Part shown: one piece after another, positions 12,640 to 23,830 of the stretch
Position numbering within the stretch: position 1 is the first letter of the stretch
Layout of the letters: every line of letters starts with the position of its first letter
Assembly (NCBI GenBank): GCA_009760855.2
Contig: WPIO01000043.1
Location: forward strand, 1,982,001-2,046,000
DNA: 64,000 nt
Reading direction: 5' to 3'
From: Cristatella mucedo
Taxonomy: Eukaryota; Bryozoa; Phylactolaemata; Cristatellidae
Notes under the pieces: generated by a model
Told to the model about the DNA's origin: nothing
The model's input: only the letters and a program-made list of their open reading frames with translations
Databases searched by the model: none
Made by a program: the position numbers and the translations under genes

Positions 12640-14766
12640 ATCGCCAGCTCTCTTGGTCTGGACTGGATGCGAAACAGAGCCCGGATTTACGCGACTCGTG
12701 GAGGCGGTGACATTGTTGCGAGCATGCTCCGGCACTCGATCGAGACGCTTCCTAATCCCATTTGCAGCGCTCATTAAGTTCCGGCTGTATACCGTCAGCA
12801 TTATTTGAGTATAAAACCGCAGGCGAGCGGCTAAGCGGCGTCCAGCCTCCGTCAGCGCCTATTTGCCTCCGGAGTGTTGTTGACAGAGGACTTAGGAACG
12901 GCAGCCGGCTTACGGCCTCATCCGCCGTCCTTCCAGAGTCCCAAATCGCGAGACTCGCCTTAGCAACTGTCGCACGCCGCCAGCGCGTTATTTCAAGGAT
13001 TTTTGCCAGGCCGTCACTGAGCAGTGCAGCCCAAAAAGCAGCAACTTGTAAGATGGTCGCCTGGCAAATTTTGGAACAGCGGCGACGGATACAAGCATGA
13101 CGCGATTGCCATATTTTCAAAAGGCAAATTATAGCTTCTGGCCTAGTCGCCGGGAGTGCAGTTCACGCAAAGTTTTTACACCGGGGAACGTTAGTCAAGC
13201 TCTGTCACTCATGCTAGCTTGGCATGACAGTAATAGGCTACTGAATGACGAGATCTATTCTTTGCGATGTGCGCACAAACTTTAGAAACCTTAATGGACG
13301 TAGTAACTGTCTCCTTGCATTCGTCCTTCGTGCGCAATAAGGTGCCAATATTTGACGCCAAATTCCGAAGCTAAATCCTAATGGAATCCTAATGGAACTA
13401 AATGGAACTAAGCTAAATGGAGCTAATTCCTAAATTTAATTTAAATTCCGAAGCTAGACTTCTCTGTTGCGAACGTCTCAAACTAAAACCACTGCATTTG
13501 AACGCTTCTCTCTCCAGCCTCATCTAGTTCCTCATCAAGAAAGGGATCGACGACAGCAAATTTCCGTCTCTCATGTTCAGGTCTCTCGGTAGGCTTTCTC
13601 CAGTCGATCGATCTGAAATACTTGCTCATCAGACTTTTCATTGTGGTCCCAGCCGCTTCTCTTAATTAAGTCATCAAATGATATGCATCAAAACTATCTC
13701 AAATGATTGTTCGACAAGGCCACCGAATTCTCTCCGCCCTATGCTCGCTACCAAGTGTCGACAAAATTGCACAATTACGTGGCTTAGCTGCATTTCAGAG
13801 GAAGCTACAACAAAATCTGTTCTGCGTTAAGTTTCATTTGTCCACGTTCAATTTTTCTTATCTGCTTTATTCAGTGTACTGTGCATGGCAAAATTGGGTG
13901 TGTTATACTCATTTATCGGTGCAGATCTTCCTTTACACTCACAAGAAACACAAAGAAAGAGATGTAGCTCTCCCACGGAGCAATACGAACGTATTATTAG
14001 TATTCACGGTGACGCTATACGCAAAGCTATTGTAGCAACCCTTAGCAAGCAGAGCACTTTAAAGAACGCCCTTCAAAGTCCAATATAGAATTTGTGAATG
14101 CACCACGGTGTGGTTCAGAGCGAGTCAGAAATTTGGCTGGTTTAATCGGTAGACTCAGCGAGGTATATCCGATTGGCGTTCGACAACTTCAGTCCAGTAA
14201 CAATATAATGGGCAATAGCTAGCAATTAGCCGAATCCGCACCGAAGGGGACTGTAACGTGTTACGCGCACGCACACACCATTGAAGCAGCCACCATGGGC
14301 GATTGAGACTTCTAAACCCGTGCCGTGGCTAATCAAACGTGGATGAAACACTATCGCGACTGTGTATTATCTGTTCTTGAATTGTCATTTTCCGATCCTT
14401 TCCAGAGACTGCTTAGCTTCGGGCTTGCATCGGCCTTTTGGAATAAAGTTTAATCAGCATTAATGGCTCAGCAGCCCTTCAAAAAATCACATTCAGCAGG
14501 TAATTACTGGCAAATTGCTAAATGTTCTAACTCATTTAGAGATGTCAGAGTATAAATTTGCCACCGTTCATCTGGGAAACGCGCTAAGTATGGGGTTCTA
14601 AGTGTTTTGCTTTTAGGCACCTTCTTTTCATTATCTGTATTCTTCCTAAGGCTGTCGTCGTCGTCTAATAGGTTGCGGCTACCAGTGATGCTCACCTCTA
14701 CCTCCTTTAACTTTTCCTTGCTTTACTCTCCATTTGAATCAATAATGCAGAAATGCATAAAATTTT
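12640..14766. other. unannotated spacer
   Basis: 12640-13090 is moderately GC-rich with overlapping frames, and the rest is AT-richer. A short degenerate tandem of CTAAATGGAA/CTAATGGAAT units lies at about 13374-13430. No gene or transposon was recognised. Confidence 0.4.
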
Positions 14767-14935
14767 GCTGATTTAACAGCCTGTTTTGTACAGCAGCAGA
14801 AGACCCACTAGGCTTTCACCACCGCTTGCAGCGGCAATAAGGGATAGTCCACAGGCAGGATTCGAACCCACTACCTCGGAACCAAGGACTTGAAAAGCCA
14901 CCGCCTTACCTACTGTGCAATCACGGCTCACGCAT
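14767..14935 (-). mobile_element. SINE1 full-length copy
   Basis: A tRNA-derived head read on the minus strand (TGAGCCGTGATTGCACAGTA... A-box region, then B box GGGTTCGAATCC) is followed by the SINE1 body and the terminal GGCTGTTAAATCAG motif. It aligns end-to-end with 15891-16058, 48335-48504 and 61481-61651, differing by scattered substitutions. The head would carry an internal RNA polymerase III promoter. Confidence 0.85.
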
Positions 14936-15279
14936 TGCTGCCTGCATAAACGACAATCATGAATGCGGGAACCACTAGCTTCCTGATTCTTACAGACACC
15001 GAGGCAAAATATAGTGATATATAAGCCTAGTGTCACTCACAAGTTGCAAAAACCTCATTGGCTATTCTAGCATGACTCCAGTGACGCGTGCTCGCAATCT
15101 AATTCCGGTGATGAATATCACAAAAAGCAGCGATAGCTTATGCAAGAGTAAACTTGGTTCATGCCTTCGCGATATTGCGTCTAGATAACTGCAATTTCAA
15201 TTATTCCGCAATCTCCGCCGGTGTCCTCTATCGTTTGCCGCTGGTGCGAAACTCAGCAGATCGTCTAGTCGGAGCCGCG

Positions 15280-15478
15280 TGAACACTCGATACAGAGAGA
15301 ACTAGACAAATAGAAGTGGAGTGAGCACACAGATTTGCGGCCGCCGATCATTCCGGGATGTTGACTAAGCGGTTAGCTTGAATTTGCTGAGGATTTAATC
15401 GTCGCAAAGGGCCTCACTGACCGCCTGAGCTGTGTGCGAAAGACGACGAAGTGGCGCCACGAATTAGCATCCATAGCT
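15280..15478. repeat. diverged copy of the GC-rich 11505-11735 segment
   Basis: Landmarks occur in the same order as at 11505-11735: ACTCGATACAGA, ACAAATAGAAGTG, GCGGTTAGCTTGAATTTG, GAGGATT, AAGTGGCGCCACGAATTAGC. The copy here is less GC-rich. I do not recognise the family. It may be a duplicated promoter/exon segment or an uncharacterised repeat. Confidence 0.6.
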
Positions 15479-15890
15479 GCCACCTATTCGGTCTGTTCTA
15501 CAACAGCTTCCTATCAAGAGACGAATGGACTTCAAGATCCTCTCTCTGGCTAACATCTTTCTTTATTACTTAAGCCAGCCTACTTGTCCGACCTCCTTTG
15601 CACCTTCACATGCTCTCGCACCACCTGCACCTCAGCATTTATTCATTTTCTGTCCCGCGTACCGAATTGAAATCTTCTTGCGACCAGGCTTGCATTTCGT
15701 ATGAATTGAGAGTTTAGAGTTCTCTTCTTTCTTTACTTAACACCTGAAATTGTATAGCATTATTTTGATTTCGTAGAAAAAGAGATATTCGCTCCGCTCA
15801 GCATTTCTTTTGCCACAGTGAACTTGACTTTTCATTTTTACCTTCAGCACACTTTCTAAGTTTAGGTAAAATGAATAAATAAATAAACCC

Positions 15891-16058
15891 TAGCTGATTA
15901 AGCAGCCTCTTTTTTTATAGCGTCAGAAGAACCTTTACGGCTATCACCGCCGCTTGCAGTGGTGATAAAGAATCGCCCACTGCAGGAGTCGAACCCACGA
16001 CCTCGGGACCGAGGTAGTGAAAGCAACCGCCTTACCTGGTGTGCCATCACGGCTCACC
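15891..16058 (-). mobile_element. SINE1 full-length copy
   Basis: One of the best-preserved SINE1 copies, in antisense. It has GCTGATTAAGCAGCC at the 3' terminus, the GGTGATAAAGAATCGCCCAC body, the B box (plus strand GGAGTCGAACCC) and the head ending GTGCCATCACGGCTCACC. The plus strand reads from the SINE 3' end to its 5' end. Confidence 0.88.
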
Positions 16059-17654
16059 AGCTTAATTTATCATGGGCTATTAATCAGCATTCATGCTCAC
16101 CTGTAACCCTGAAATTCTTATTTTTTGTTTCCTTTGAATCAAATGTAAAGAACCTAGAAAGATATTGAGCTCTCTGACGGGTCTTTATCAACTGTCTTAT
16201 TCTTATAATTATTATTATTTTAACTAAAAGCGTTTTGGCCAGGCCCCACGCATGTTTCTTGCAGTTGCATGCATGTCTAAGCATCACAACATGCATGTCA
16301 TCAACCCTTTTCACTGACTCACTTGCAGGGATACGCAAAGGGCTTGTACAGAAAGGATATGTTTTTTTAAGGGGCTGTAAAAATAACTTGGTATTTTTTG
16401 TTCTTATAATTTTAGAAGGTAATTATTCTGCATAATCTCAGGTTTTGGTCAAGAAAAGAACTTGAGCTTTAAGTCACTGAACACCAATATTCTAACTTTT
16501 AATTCTGCAAGTATCGAATCCCGTTTTTTAGGTTTAGCTTTCTCACATGTAACAGTACGACGCAAGTCTGGTGTAGGATTATTGTTTCAGAGTACTCAGT
16601 ATTAAATAAAAAATCCGACAATAAATGATAATCACTGAGCTGTAGCGGCTCCTGAAATAAAGTCCTTTTCCAGGAACGCAGCTCATACCCTGACTGCGAA
16701 CACTTTGAATCTTTCTTCAGCTAGGTAATGAGTGCCGTAGAAATTAATACCGACTCCAAAACTAAAAACCATAGGGATAGCGTTTTTCATTTCCAGCTAT
16801 TAGTCAGTTGCATTGCAGCCTTTAAGATAGACACTTGGGCTTTGAACTTTGGAACAATGAATGACGTCTGGTGCTAAGCAGTCCTCTGTGTCTGTCCAAT
16901 AAAGGGTTTCAGGATAGGTACTTGATAATAACAATAGTATTAATAATAAATAGTTTTCATACCGCCCTAAGTTGACGTAATTGCTCTTCAAGTATTTTAC
17001 AGGTCACTTTAAGAGAGTCAGCAACCAACTGTTAGTGATATGCACAAAATTAGGCATGCAAAAGCAAACAAGTAAAAACAATTTGTCGCTTTAACTTCAT
17101 TTGTATGATAGCAGAAGAGTCTTAACGGCTATGATCACAGCTTGCACAACTTCCTTAAGCCATCGTGCTTAAACAAAGACTCGTGGTTCAGGTTAGTAAG
17201 ACTTATACCTATTAAAATTCACTGAATCATGCAAACTTATGCGTGCAAAGTATGCTGGGAGCCGAGAACCAGACACGTTCACATGGGTGAGGGAAAGGCT
17301 GACCGGAACACGGCGCTTTTAACTTGACTAAAAAGATACATAGCCGTTTCAGGTAACGATCTAATACGGTAGCGAGTTAATTGCATGGTTTTAACAGCCA
17401 GTGTTCAAACTGTCATTTTTAATAAGGGCTCTTAATTTGGGATTTGCGAGTGTTTGGTATCTTAGCCCGTCAGTGGAAACATTATTAGTGTAGAGATCTT
17501 CTTCCAGAGCTTCTGCCAACAACAAGCTTTGCATGCTTAGGGCAGTGCAATTTATCGGTGCTCCTAGATAAGGCTTGTACTAACTTGTGGACCTGAATTA
17601 ATTCCTATTTACTTAGGATTCTGGCCTGGTCTCGCGTATGATGCTCGCGTTTTC
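16059..17654. other. AT-rich spacer with a SINE1 tail remnant
   Basis: Mostly unrecognised AT-rich DNA. A SINE1 3' remnant in antisense (AGCAGAAGAGTCTTAACGGC, TGATCACAGCTTGCA) lies at about 17100-17150. No gene is seen. Confidence 0.4.
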
Positions 17655-18815
17655 ATAATAATAATAATAATAATGCACTTGATTAAGCGCCCTCAGAGAA
17701 CTCAATCTCTCTCTAGGCGCTTTACATTTGCTGCAAAGGGAAATGCAATTGAATGATGAGTAATATTATGCTTGATAAACAAGCAACATGAATAACATGG
17801 TTAGGGGTGTCGTGCACACGGTCAGCATGCAAATGTGGTTAGTGGTGTCAGCACGCATAAGCACGTGAAGGACGAGTCACAGGGACCCACTAAATGCTGT
17901 CCTAAATAGATGTGTTTTTTAAGTTCTTTTTAAATGTGGTCAAGTTAGGGGATGTTCTGACGCAAGTCAGAAGTGAGTTCCAGGCTTTGGGAGCATGCAA
18001 ACTGAATGCACGGTCTCCACAGGATTTGAAGTTTGTACGAGGTAGGCTGTTGGATTCCGAAAAGCGGGTGGTACGATGCTTGGCCTGATGGGGGATTATA
18101 TTTGAGAGATAGGTTGGAGCCACAGAATGAAGGGACCTAAAAGTGAGCGACAAAACCTTGAAGTCAATCTTTTGCTTGACTGGTAGCCAGTGCCAGTCAG
18201 CGAGAAGGGGTGTAATGTAGCAACTGTGACGATTAGGACAGACAAGCCTAGCTGTGGAGTTTTGCACCAGCGGCAATCGCCTGATCGCACATGCTGGTAG
18301 GCCAGTAAGCAGTGAGTTGCAGAAGTCAAGACGGGATGTAACGGATGTATGGACCAACTTGGACGTGGTATCCTTATCTAAACAAGCCCAAATTTTAGCA
18401 ATGCTATGAAGCTGAAAATATGTAGATTTGACTGTGGAGGTGATATGGTCGTCTAACGAGAGGTCACTTTGGAACATTACACCTAGATTTCGAGCTGATT
18501 CAACTGGAGATATGCTGGAAGAGCCAATTTTGAGCGTCAGCCTTTCCAACTTGTGAATCACACTGGGGTTGCCCATAACTAGTAAGTTAGCTTTATCGTC
18601 GTTTAGTTCTTTAGTTCTAGAAAATTAGCTGCCATCGATGTGCCGATGTCATCAATACATGCAGCAAGTGAGTTGAGAGAATTTGAGGTGCTCGAAGGCT
18701 AGAAGGCATCAAAGCAAAGGTTCAACTGAGTGTCATCCGCATAGAAGGGAAAGCCTAGATTGTGCTTGGCAATCACATCACCAAGAGAGAGAGAGTACAA
18801 ACCGTGAAACGAACC
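17655..18815 (-). mobile_element. LINE-A copy with reverse-transcriptase C-terminal half
   Basis: This is the longest LINE-A copy. Read on the minus strand, the catalytic reverse-transcriptase box FYADDTQLN lies at about 18727-18750 (YADD codons at 18732-18743). It is followed after a stop and a small gap by a 224-codon frame (17902-18576). That frame carries the thumb region: LGVMFQSDLSLDDHI, SRLDFCNSLLTGLP, ITPLLADWHWLPVKQKIDFK and GDRAFSLHAPKAWNSL. These are hallmarks of CR1/L2-clade non-LTR retrotransposons. The 3' UTR ends in the conserved hairpin and (TAA)n at 17655-17715. The 5' side is truncated and the frame carries stops, so it is not autonomous. Confidence 0.88.
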
Positions 18816-19300
18816 GGACCTAGCATAATGAAGGAACCTACAAGTGAGAGACATAATCTTGAAGTCGATGCTTTGCTAAACTGGGAGCCAATGCAGGTAA
18901 GCGAGAATTGGTTTGATGTAGCAACTGCAAAGCTCACGACTGGCAAGCTTAGCTGCAGAGTTTTGCACCTAATGTAAGCGCCTGGTTGTACAGACTGGTA
19001 GACCAGCAAGCAATGAGTTACATAAGTCAAGATGTATCTCTCAAAAGCATGGACCAACTTAGATGTCGTATCCCTATCTAAGAAAGCCCAAATTGTTCGC
19101 ATATTTATGTAGCTGAAAGTAGGCAGACTTGATTGCGGAGCTGATGTGGTCATCTAATGATAGGCCCCACTGGAATATGACACCTAGGTTTCGCGCAGAT
19201 TCAATAGGAGAGATGGTGGTAGAGCCGATTTTGAGAGTTAGCTCTTCCAATTTCTGCATCACTCTTGGTTCAGCCATAATTAGTAAGTGAATAGTTGCAG
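18816..19300 (-). mobile_element. second LINE-A copy abutting the first
   Basis: Repeats the thumb-domain sequence of the adjacent copy at lower quality (IESARNLGVIFQWGLSLDDH, DRDTTSKLVHAF), with frameshifts. It lacks the 3' UTR and begins where the first copy's similarity stops, so it is either an older element interrupted by the first copy or a rearranged neighbour. Upstream of about 19300 the similarity is lost. Confidence 0.75.
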
Positions 19301-20519
19301 AGTATCTCGAGCAGATGTCTTTTGCTGATCTAATTAGTTTTGGCTGTACGGCCAGTGAGCCGTTTACTGTAACCATTTGTTTTGATCTTCAAGTTTAGAA
19401 AGCATGCAGTGCTCGAAGTCTTTTGTGTCATCGACTTGAATTGGCTGCGTACTTAGACTTGGGCAAATTGCAAAAATTGTCGCTCAAATTGCCGACCAGC
19501 CATGCACTTAACTCGATTAAACTGCAAGACAGTGATTGCATCTATTAGGTCGTTGTATAGCACTCGCAGCTACTACTGGGCATCTGACGCAATTCATTTT
19601 TCGTCATTGCGTCATTGCTCTGGATGCGGATACACGATATTCGAAGCAAGGGGCCTCGGAGTTTTCAGAATAAATTATAATCTAGTGCTAGCTTATGCTA
19701 GCTTAGGTACACACACTAAAGGTAAATGTTACTAGGTATGAACATTATTGTGTGCTTGAAGGCAGTATCAAGGAATCCTCATAATGTGAGATCTAGGGTT
19801 TTCACATGGTTAAAACTCTACCAGTTTTAATTCATATTCCCTAATTATCATCGCGCAGTAGCGGCATCTCAAGAAGTTTAAAAGCAATCGATGCTGACAT
19901 TTCCCTAAGCCCATGGCAAGGCGCTGGAATCCTGGGTCGGAGCTGGAATGGATAGCTGCAGAAAGGCCTCCGAGCTAGGTTGCATACTTATTCTATTCTT
20001 GGTTCTTCTAAAAATCCAAACGTGTCGCTTACATCTGCTAGGGTATTTTAGAGTAATGAGTTCTCACGGGTAAATACTGTTGCTAGAACTTCCCAAACCG
20101 ATTTGAGTGGAGTCTCTCTGCTAATGTCGCTCTATCTATTGTTGCGCCTGATACCTTGGCACGCCGAATCAGTCTTCAGCTATTACAATCTTGACTCGGT
20201 ATCTCTGGCACTGCAAAGATGATTTTTTCAGGTTAGGAATATTTCTGAACTAACATCTCCATGGTCAAACAACGAGACTTGTAAGTTTGGGGCATCCCAG
20301 AGATCTGCTCTAGGTCCACTTCGTTTCACAATATGTGCACTGTCTCTTTGCCATATAATTTTGATGCACCGGCTATTATTTCATATTATTCAGCTGAAAC
20401 ACAAGCATTATACTCACACTTGTGTAACAAGTAATATTTAAAAAATAAAATGACTCATAGAACAACCTCCTTTTTTGGCGTCTGGCAACTTAGAAGCCGG
20501 CCAGCCCAATCCTTAAAAT

Positions 20520-20752
20520 AGGCTCGGCGATGCTGCCACTAACCACATTTGCATGCTGACCCAGTGCATGTCACCCTTAACCATGTTATTCATTTTGTTT
20601 GTTTTTCAAGCATGATTTTACTCACCATTCAATTGCATTTCCCTTAGCAGAAAATGTAAAGCGCCTAGAAAGAGATTAGGTTCTCTGAGTGCGCTTTATC
20701 AAGTGCATCATTGTTATTATTATTTTATGATTATTATTATTATATCATTAGA
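20520..20752 (+). mobile_element. LINE-A 3' UTR fragment
   Basis: Starts near TGCTGCCACTAACCACATTT and runs through the hairpin (GCGCCTAGAAAGAGATTAGG..TGCGC) into a (TTA)n-rich tail. No coding part remains. Confidence 0.85.
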
Positions 20753-20908
20753 TTCCGTTCGGATTCCAAAGTCTCTCTTGCTCCCAAGTGGCCTTCACTA
20801 GAGGACTGAATTATCTGCACCGTCAAGTCAGCCTAACTCCAGCTGCTTAACAACGGAAATTAGAAGTTTCTTGCGTAATATAACATTGAAATGTAGTTAA
20901 TAGATGCA

Positions 20909-20985
20909 GCACCTTAAGTGATCCTAATCTCTCTCTATTTAGGCGCTTCAGGTATGATACGGGGCTCGACACCACGTGATTGGTC
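20909..20985 (-). mobile_element. SINE2 fragment
   Basis: Antisense tail (AGTGATCCTAATCTCTCTCT..AGGCGCTTCAGG) joined to a damaged B box (ACGGGGCTCGACACCACG). Only the 3' half is recognisable. Confidence 0.5.
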
Positions 20986-22127
20986 GGCTCTGTAGATTCA
21001 CCTTAACATTAGTTCGAGGCCAGTACCTTTAACGCTAAGCCAAATAATGAATGTTCATACAGACCTACGCTGCCGGGCTTTACCCCGGTATTTAGAGGCT
21101 CGCCTTTAATAGACAAGGTCACGAGTTTGAGTCCTGTGGCATTAAGTAAAGAGCCTGGATCAGGTTAGTTTTTCCTACAATACAATAGAGGTGCTGCTGC
21201 CATGATGGCTGTATACAAATCTGCATTTTCAGAATAACATGTAGTGTCACAGTGACCACAAATATGCGACCTCCTTGCAATAAGAAACAGAACCACTGTC
21301 CCTCAATTGTCACGCATTCCGAGCAATTCGTCAAGGTAAAACGACGTTAAGCCTCCCCTACTTGTGATGACCTGTATGGCCAGCCCAGGCATGGGGCATA
21401 ATTGCACGACCCCAAAAGTAAGTTATTATGATGTCCCAAACTCATTTGCAAGTGCTCGAAAAAGTATATTCGCGACTTTTATAAGGACGGCCTATTGCCG
21501 CCATAGTGGCTTGACTTTATTCCAAAAATGCTTAATTGGGGTAAACTTCCCAGACGTGCACGGCCCCTCTGTAACAGTCACGTTTGATTAAGTAACCGGT
21601 AGCGATAAATTTGTTTAAGAAAACTTACTCTGAAAGTGGTTATTGTTTGGTCTTTATCGCTCTGGAAATAAAAGTGCCATCACACTTGGGAGTCTGACAT
21701 TTTGGAAGGTCTAATAAAAAGTCGTAGGTCAAAACGGCTGATTTGTGCCTCAGGACTCAGGCACCATTTTTGCTTAAGTTCCTCTATACCATAACATCTT
21801 CTCCGGAATTAATCAGTTGGCTGCAAGCATTTTGCTTAGATGGCTTCTTATGTCACCCCGAAGCACGCTGAATCTTCTCTTGCAATTCGAAAACAGCATA
21901 CATTCGATACCGTCATTCCATGCAACGATACCCACATTTTCAGATTTAAAACGGATTGGATCCAGGGCCCACAATAAACGGTGTATGCTACTCTTTTTAG
22001 ATAGAGGTTTTGACAGAGGTATCATCTTTGCGACTCGAAGTGCTGACAAGCCTCATCAATTGCATCCTGGCTGTATTACAGCTAACTCGCTTCCCAGACG
22101 ATGCTTGCAGATTTGAGCACGAGCGCT
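20986..22127. other. unannotated spacer
   Basis: No gene recognised. A weak tRNA-like B box (GAGTTTGAGTCC) lies at about 21124-21135 without a convincing cloverleaf. Parts of 21440-21810 faintly recall antisense Tc1-like sequence but are not callable. Confidence 0.35.
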
Positions 22128-22760
22128 TGATGAAGCAAAACGTGAGCGTCGCAGTTGCCACATTACTCCACTTCTCGCCGACCTGCACTGGCTACCAGTC
22201 AAGCAACGGATTGACTTCAAGGTTCTGTCGCTCAGTTTTAGGTCCCTTCATTCTATGGCTCCAGCCTATCTCTCAGATATACTACCCCATCAGGCCGAGC
22301 ATCGTACCACCCGCTTTTCGGATCCAACAGATCTCTACATGTATCTACATCTATGTCTACATATACCTCGTACAAACCTTAAATCCTTTGGAGACCGTGC
22401 CTTTAGTTCGTATGCTCCCAAAGCCTGGAACTCCCTCCCGACCTGCGTCAGAACATCCCCTGACCTGACTACATTTAAAAGGAACTTAAAAGCACACCTA
22501 TTTGGGACAGCATTTAGTGGGTCCCTGTGATTTGTCCTTCATGTGCTTATGCGTGCTAACACTGTGCATGCTGCCACTAACCACATTTGCATGCTGACCC
22601 TGTACATGTCACCCCTAACCATGTTATTCATGTTGTTTGTTTTTTCAAGCATGATATTACTCACCATTCAATTGCATTTCTCTTTGCAGCAAATGCAAAG
22701 CGCCTAGAAAGAGATTAAGTTCTCTGAGGGCTCTTTATCAAGTGCAATATTATAATTATA
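22128..22760 (+). mobile_element. LINE-A copy, frameshifted thumb plus 3' UTR
   Basis: Encodes in broken frames the HITPLLADLHWLPVKQR region, APAYLSDILPHQAEHRTTRF and GDRAFSSYAPKAWNSLPTC. It then has the full 3' UTR (AACCATGTTATTCATG, AGCATGATATTACTCACC) and the terminal hairpin and AT-rich tail. The frame shifts near 22255-22300, so no protein is made. Confidence 0.85.
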
Positions 22761-23359
22761 AAACATTTCTTTGACACTTCCAGCTTTAGGATAGTGATTT
22801 CTCCGGTAGTATTAGCTCAGGTCTGGTCGTTTGTGAACTAGCTTCTGTGGTTTGCGTGTTAATGCGCACATGCAACGGTAGAGAACTTTAAACTAAACTG
22901 TATATACCAATAAAAACCTTTCTTTAGTTGAAATAATGTGTATGGAACTTACCTACCTAGGCCAAGTCATAAGAAAGAATTTAAATACTAGCCGATAGAA
23001 AATTAGTGAAAATGACAGGAAAGCTTTTGAAAACCTATAATGACTGAACAGTTTTACGTTACAGACCATCGAAGTCGATCGTAGGGAGACCGATGTCTGC
23101 CTAATGCACTGCAGGTTACCAGCACTAAACTGGTTTTAATTCAGCTAAGAGAAATAATGCAAGGTTACAAAAATTCCAGGCAAATAGGTTTTGCAAGCAC
23201 TATCGTACACAAGCCGAAGAAGCTAGCTTATTCAGAAAGCGGGTCACATAAAATAAGCCTAAAATAACCACCCGCCTAGGTGATTACTCTAATATTATTT
23301 TTAAGACCTCACTAGGCTGCAACAGTCTTAGTAGTGGTCTTCTCCATACCTCGCTTGGC
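22761..23359. other. unannotated spacer
   Basis: AT-rich DNA without recognisable gene, RNA or repeat. Confidence 0.4.
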
Positions 23360-23830
23360 TATTATAATGATAATAATAATAATACTGCATTTGATATGGC
23401 GCCCTCTGAGAACTCAGTCTCTTTCTAGGCACGTTACTTTTGTTACAAAAGAAGCACGATCCAATGTTTATTGGGATCATGCTCAATAGCCAACAATAGT
23501 AACATGGTTAGGGGCGACGTGTATGTGGTCAGCGTGCAAATATGGTTAGTAGCAGAATGTACAGTCAGCATGTTTAAGTACGTGAAGATCAAATTACAGA
23601 GACCCACTAAATGCTGGCGTAAGTGGATGTTTTAATTTTCTTTTAAATAAGGTCATGTCAGGAGATGTTGTGACGCAAGTTGGGACTGAGATCCTGGCTT
23701 TGGGAGCATTCGAAAAAAAAGCGCGGTCTTCAAACAGTTTGATGACGGTACGAGGTTTAGGTGAACATTTAGATTCCAAAAAGCGAGTGGTACGACACTT
23801 GGCCGTGTAGGGGAGTAAATCTGATAGGGA
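23360..23830 (-). mobile_element. LINE-A 3' fragment, diverged
   Basis: A (TAA)n run and antisense hairpin (GGCGCCCTCTGAGAACTCAG..TTTCTAGGCACG) are followed by the 3' UTR and the last part of the ORF (EDRAFFSNAPKA... on the minus strand). It is truncated about 470 bases from the 3' end. Confidence 0.8.

Noticed and set aside
17902-18576. 224-codon minus ORF as a host gene
   Set aside because: It is the C-terminal part of a LINE reverse transcriptase, present in many broken copies across the window.
21070-21140. tRNA gene
   Set aside because: Only a weak B box is present, with no cloverleaf or terminator. The real tRNA-like heads in the window belong to SINEs.
21364-21810. Possible second Tc1-like remnant
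   Set aside because: Only short stretches (for example CATACCATAACATCTTCTCC-like) recall Tc1 antisense, and no catalytic box could be read.
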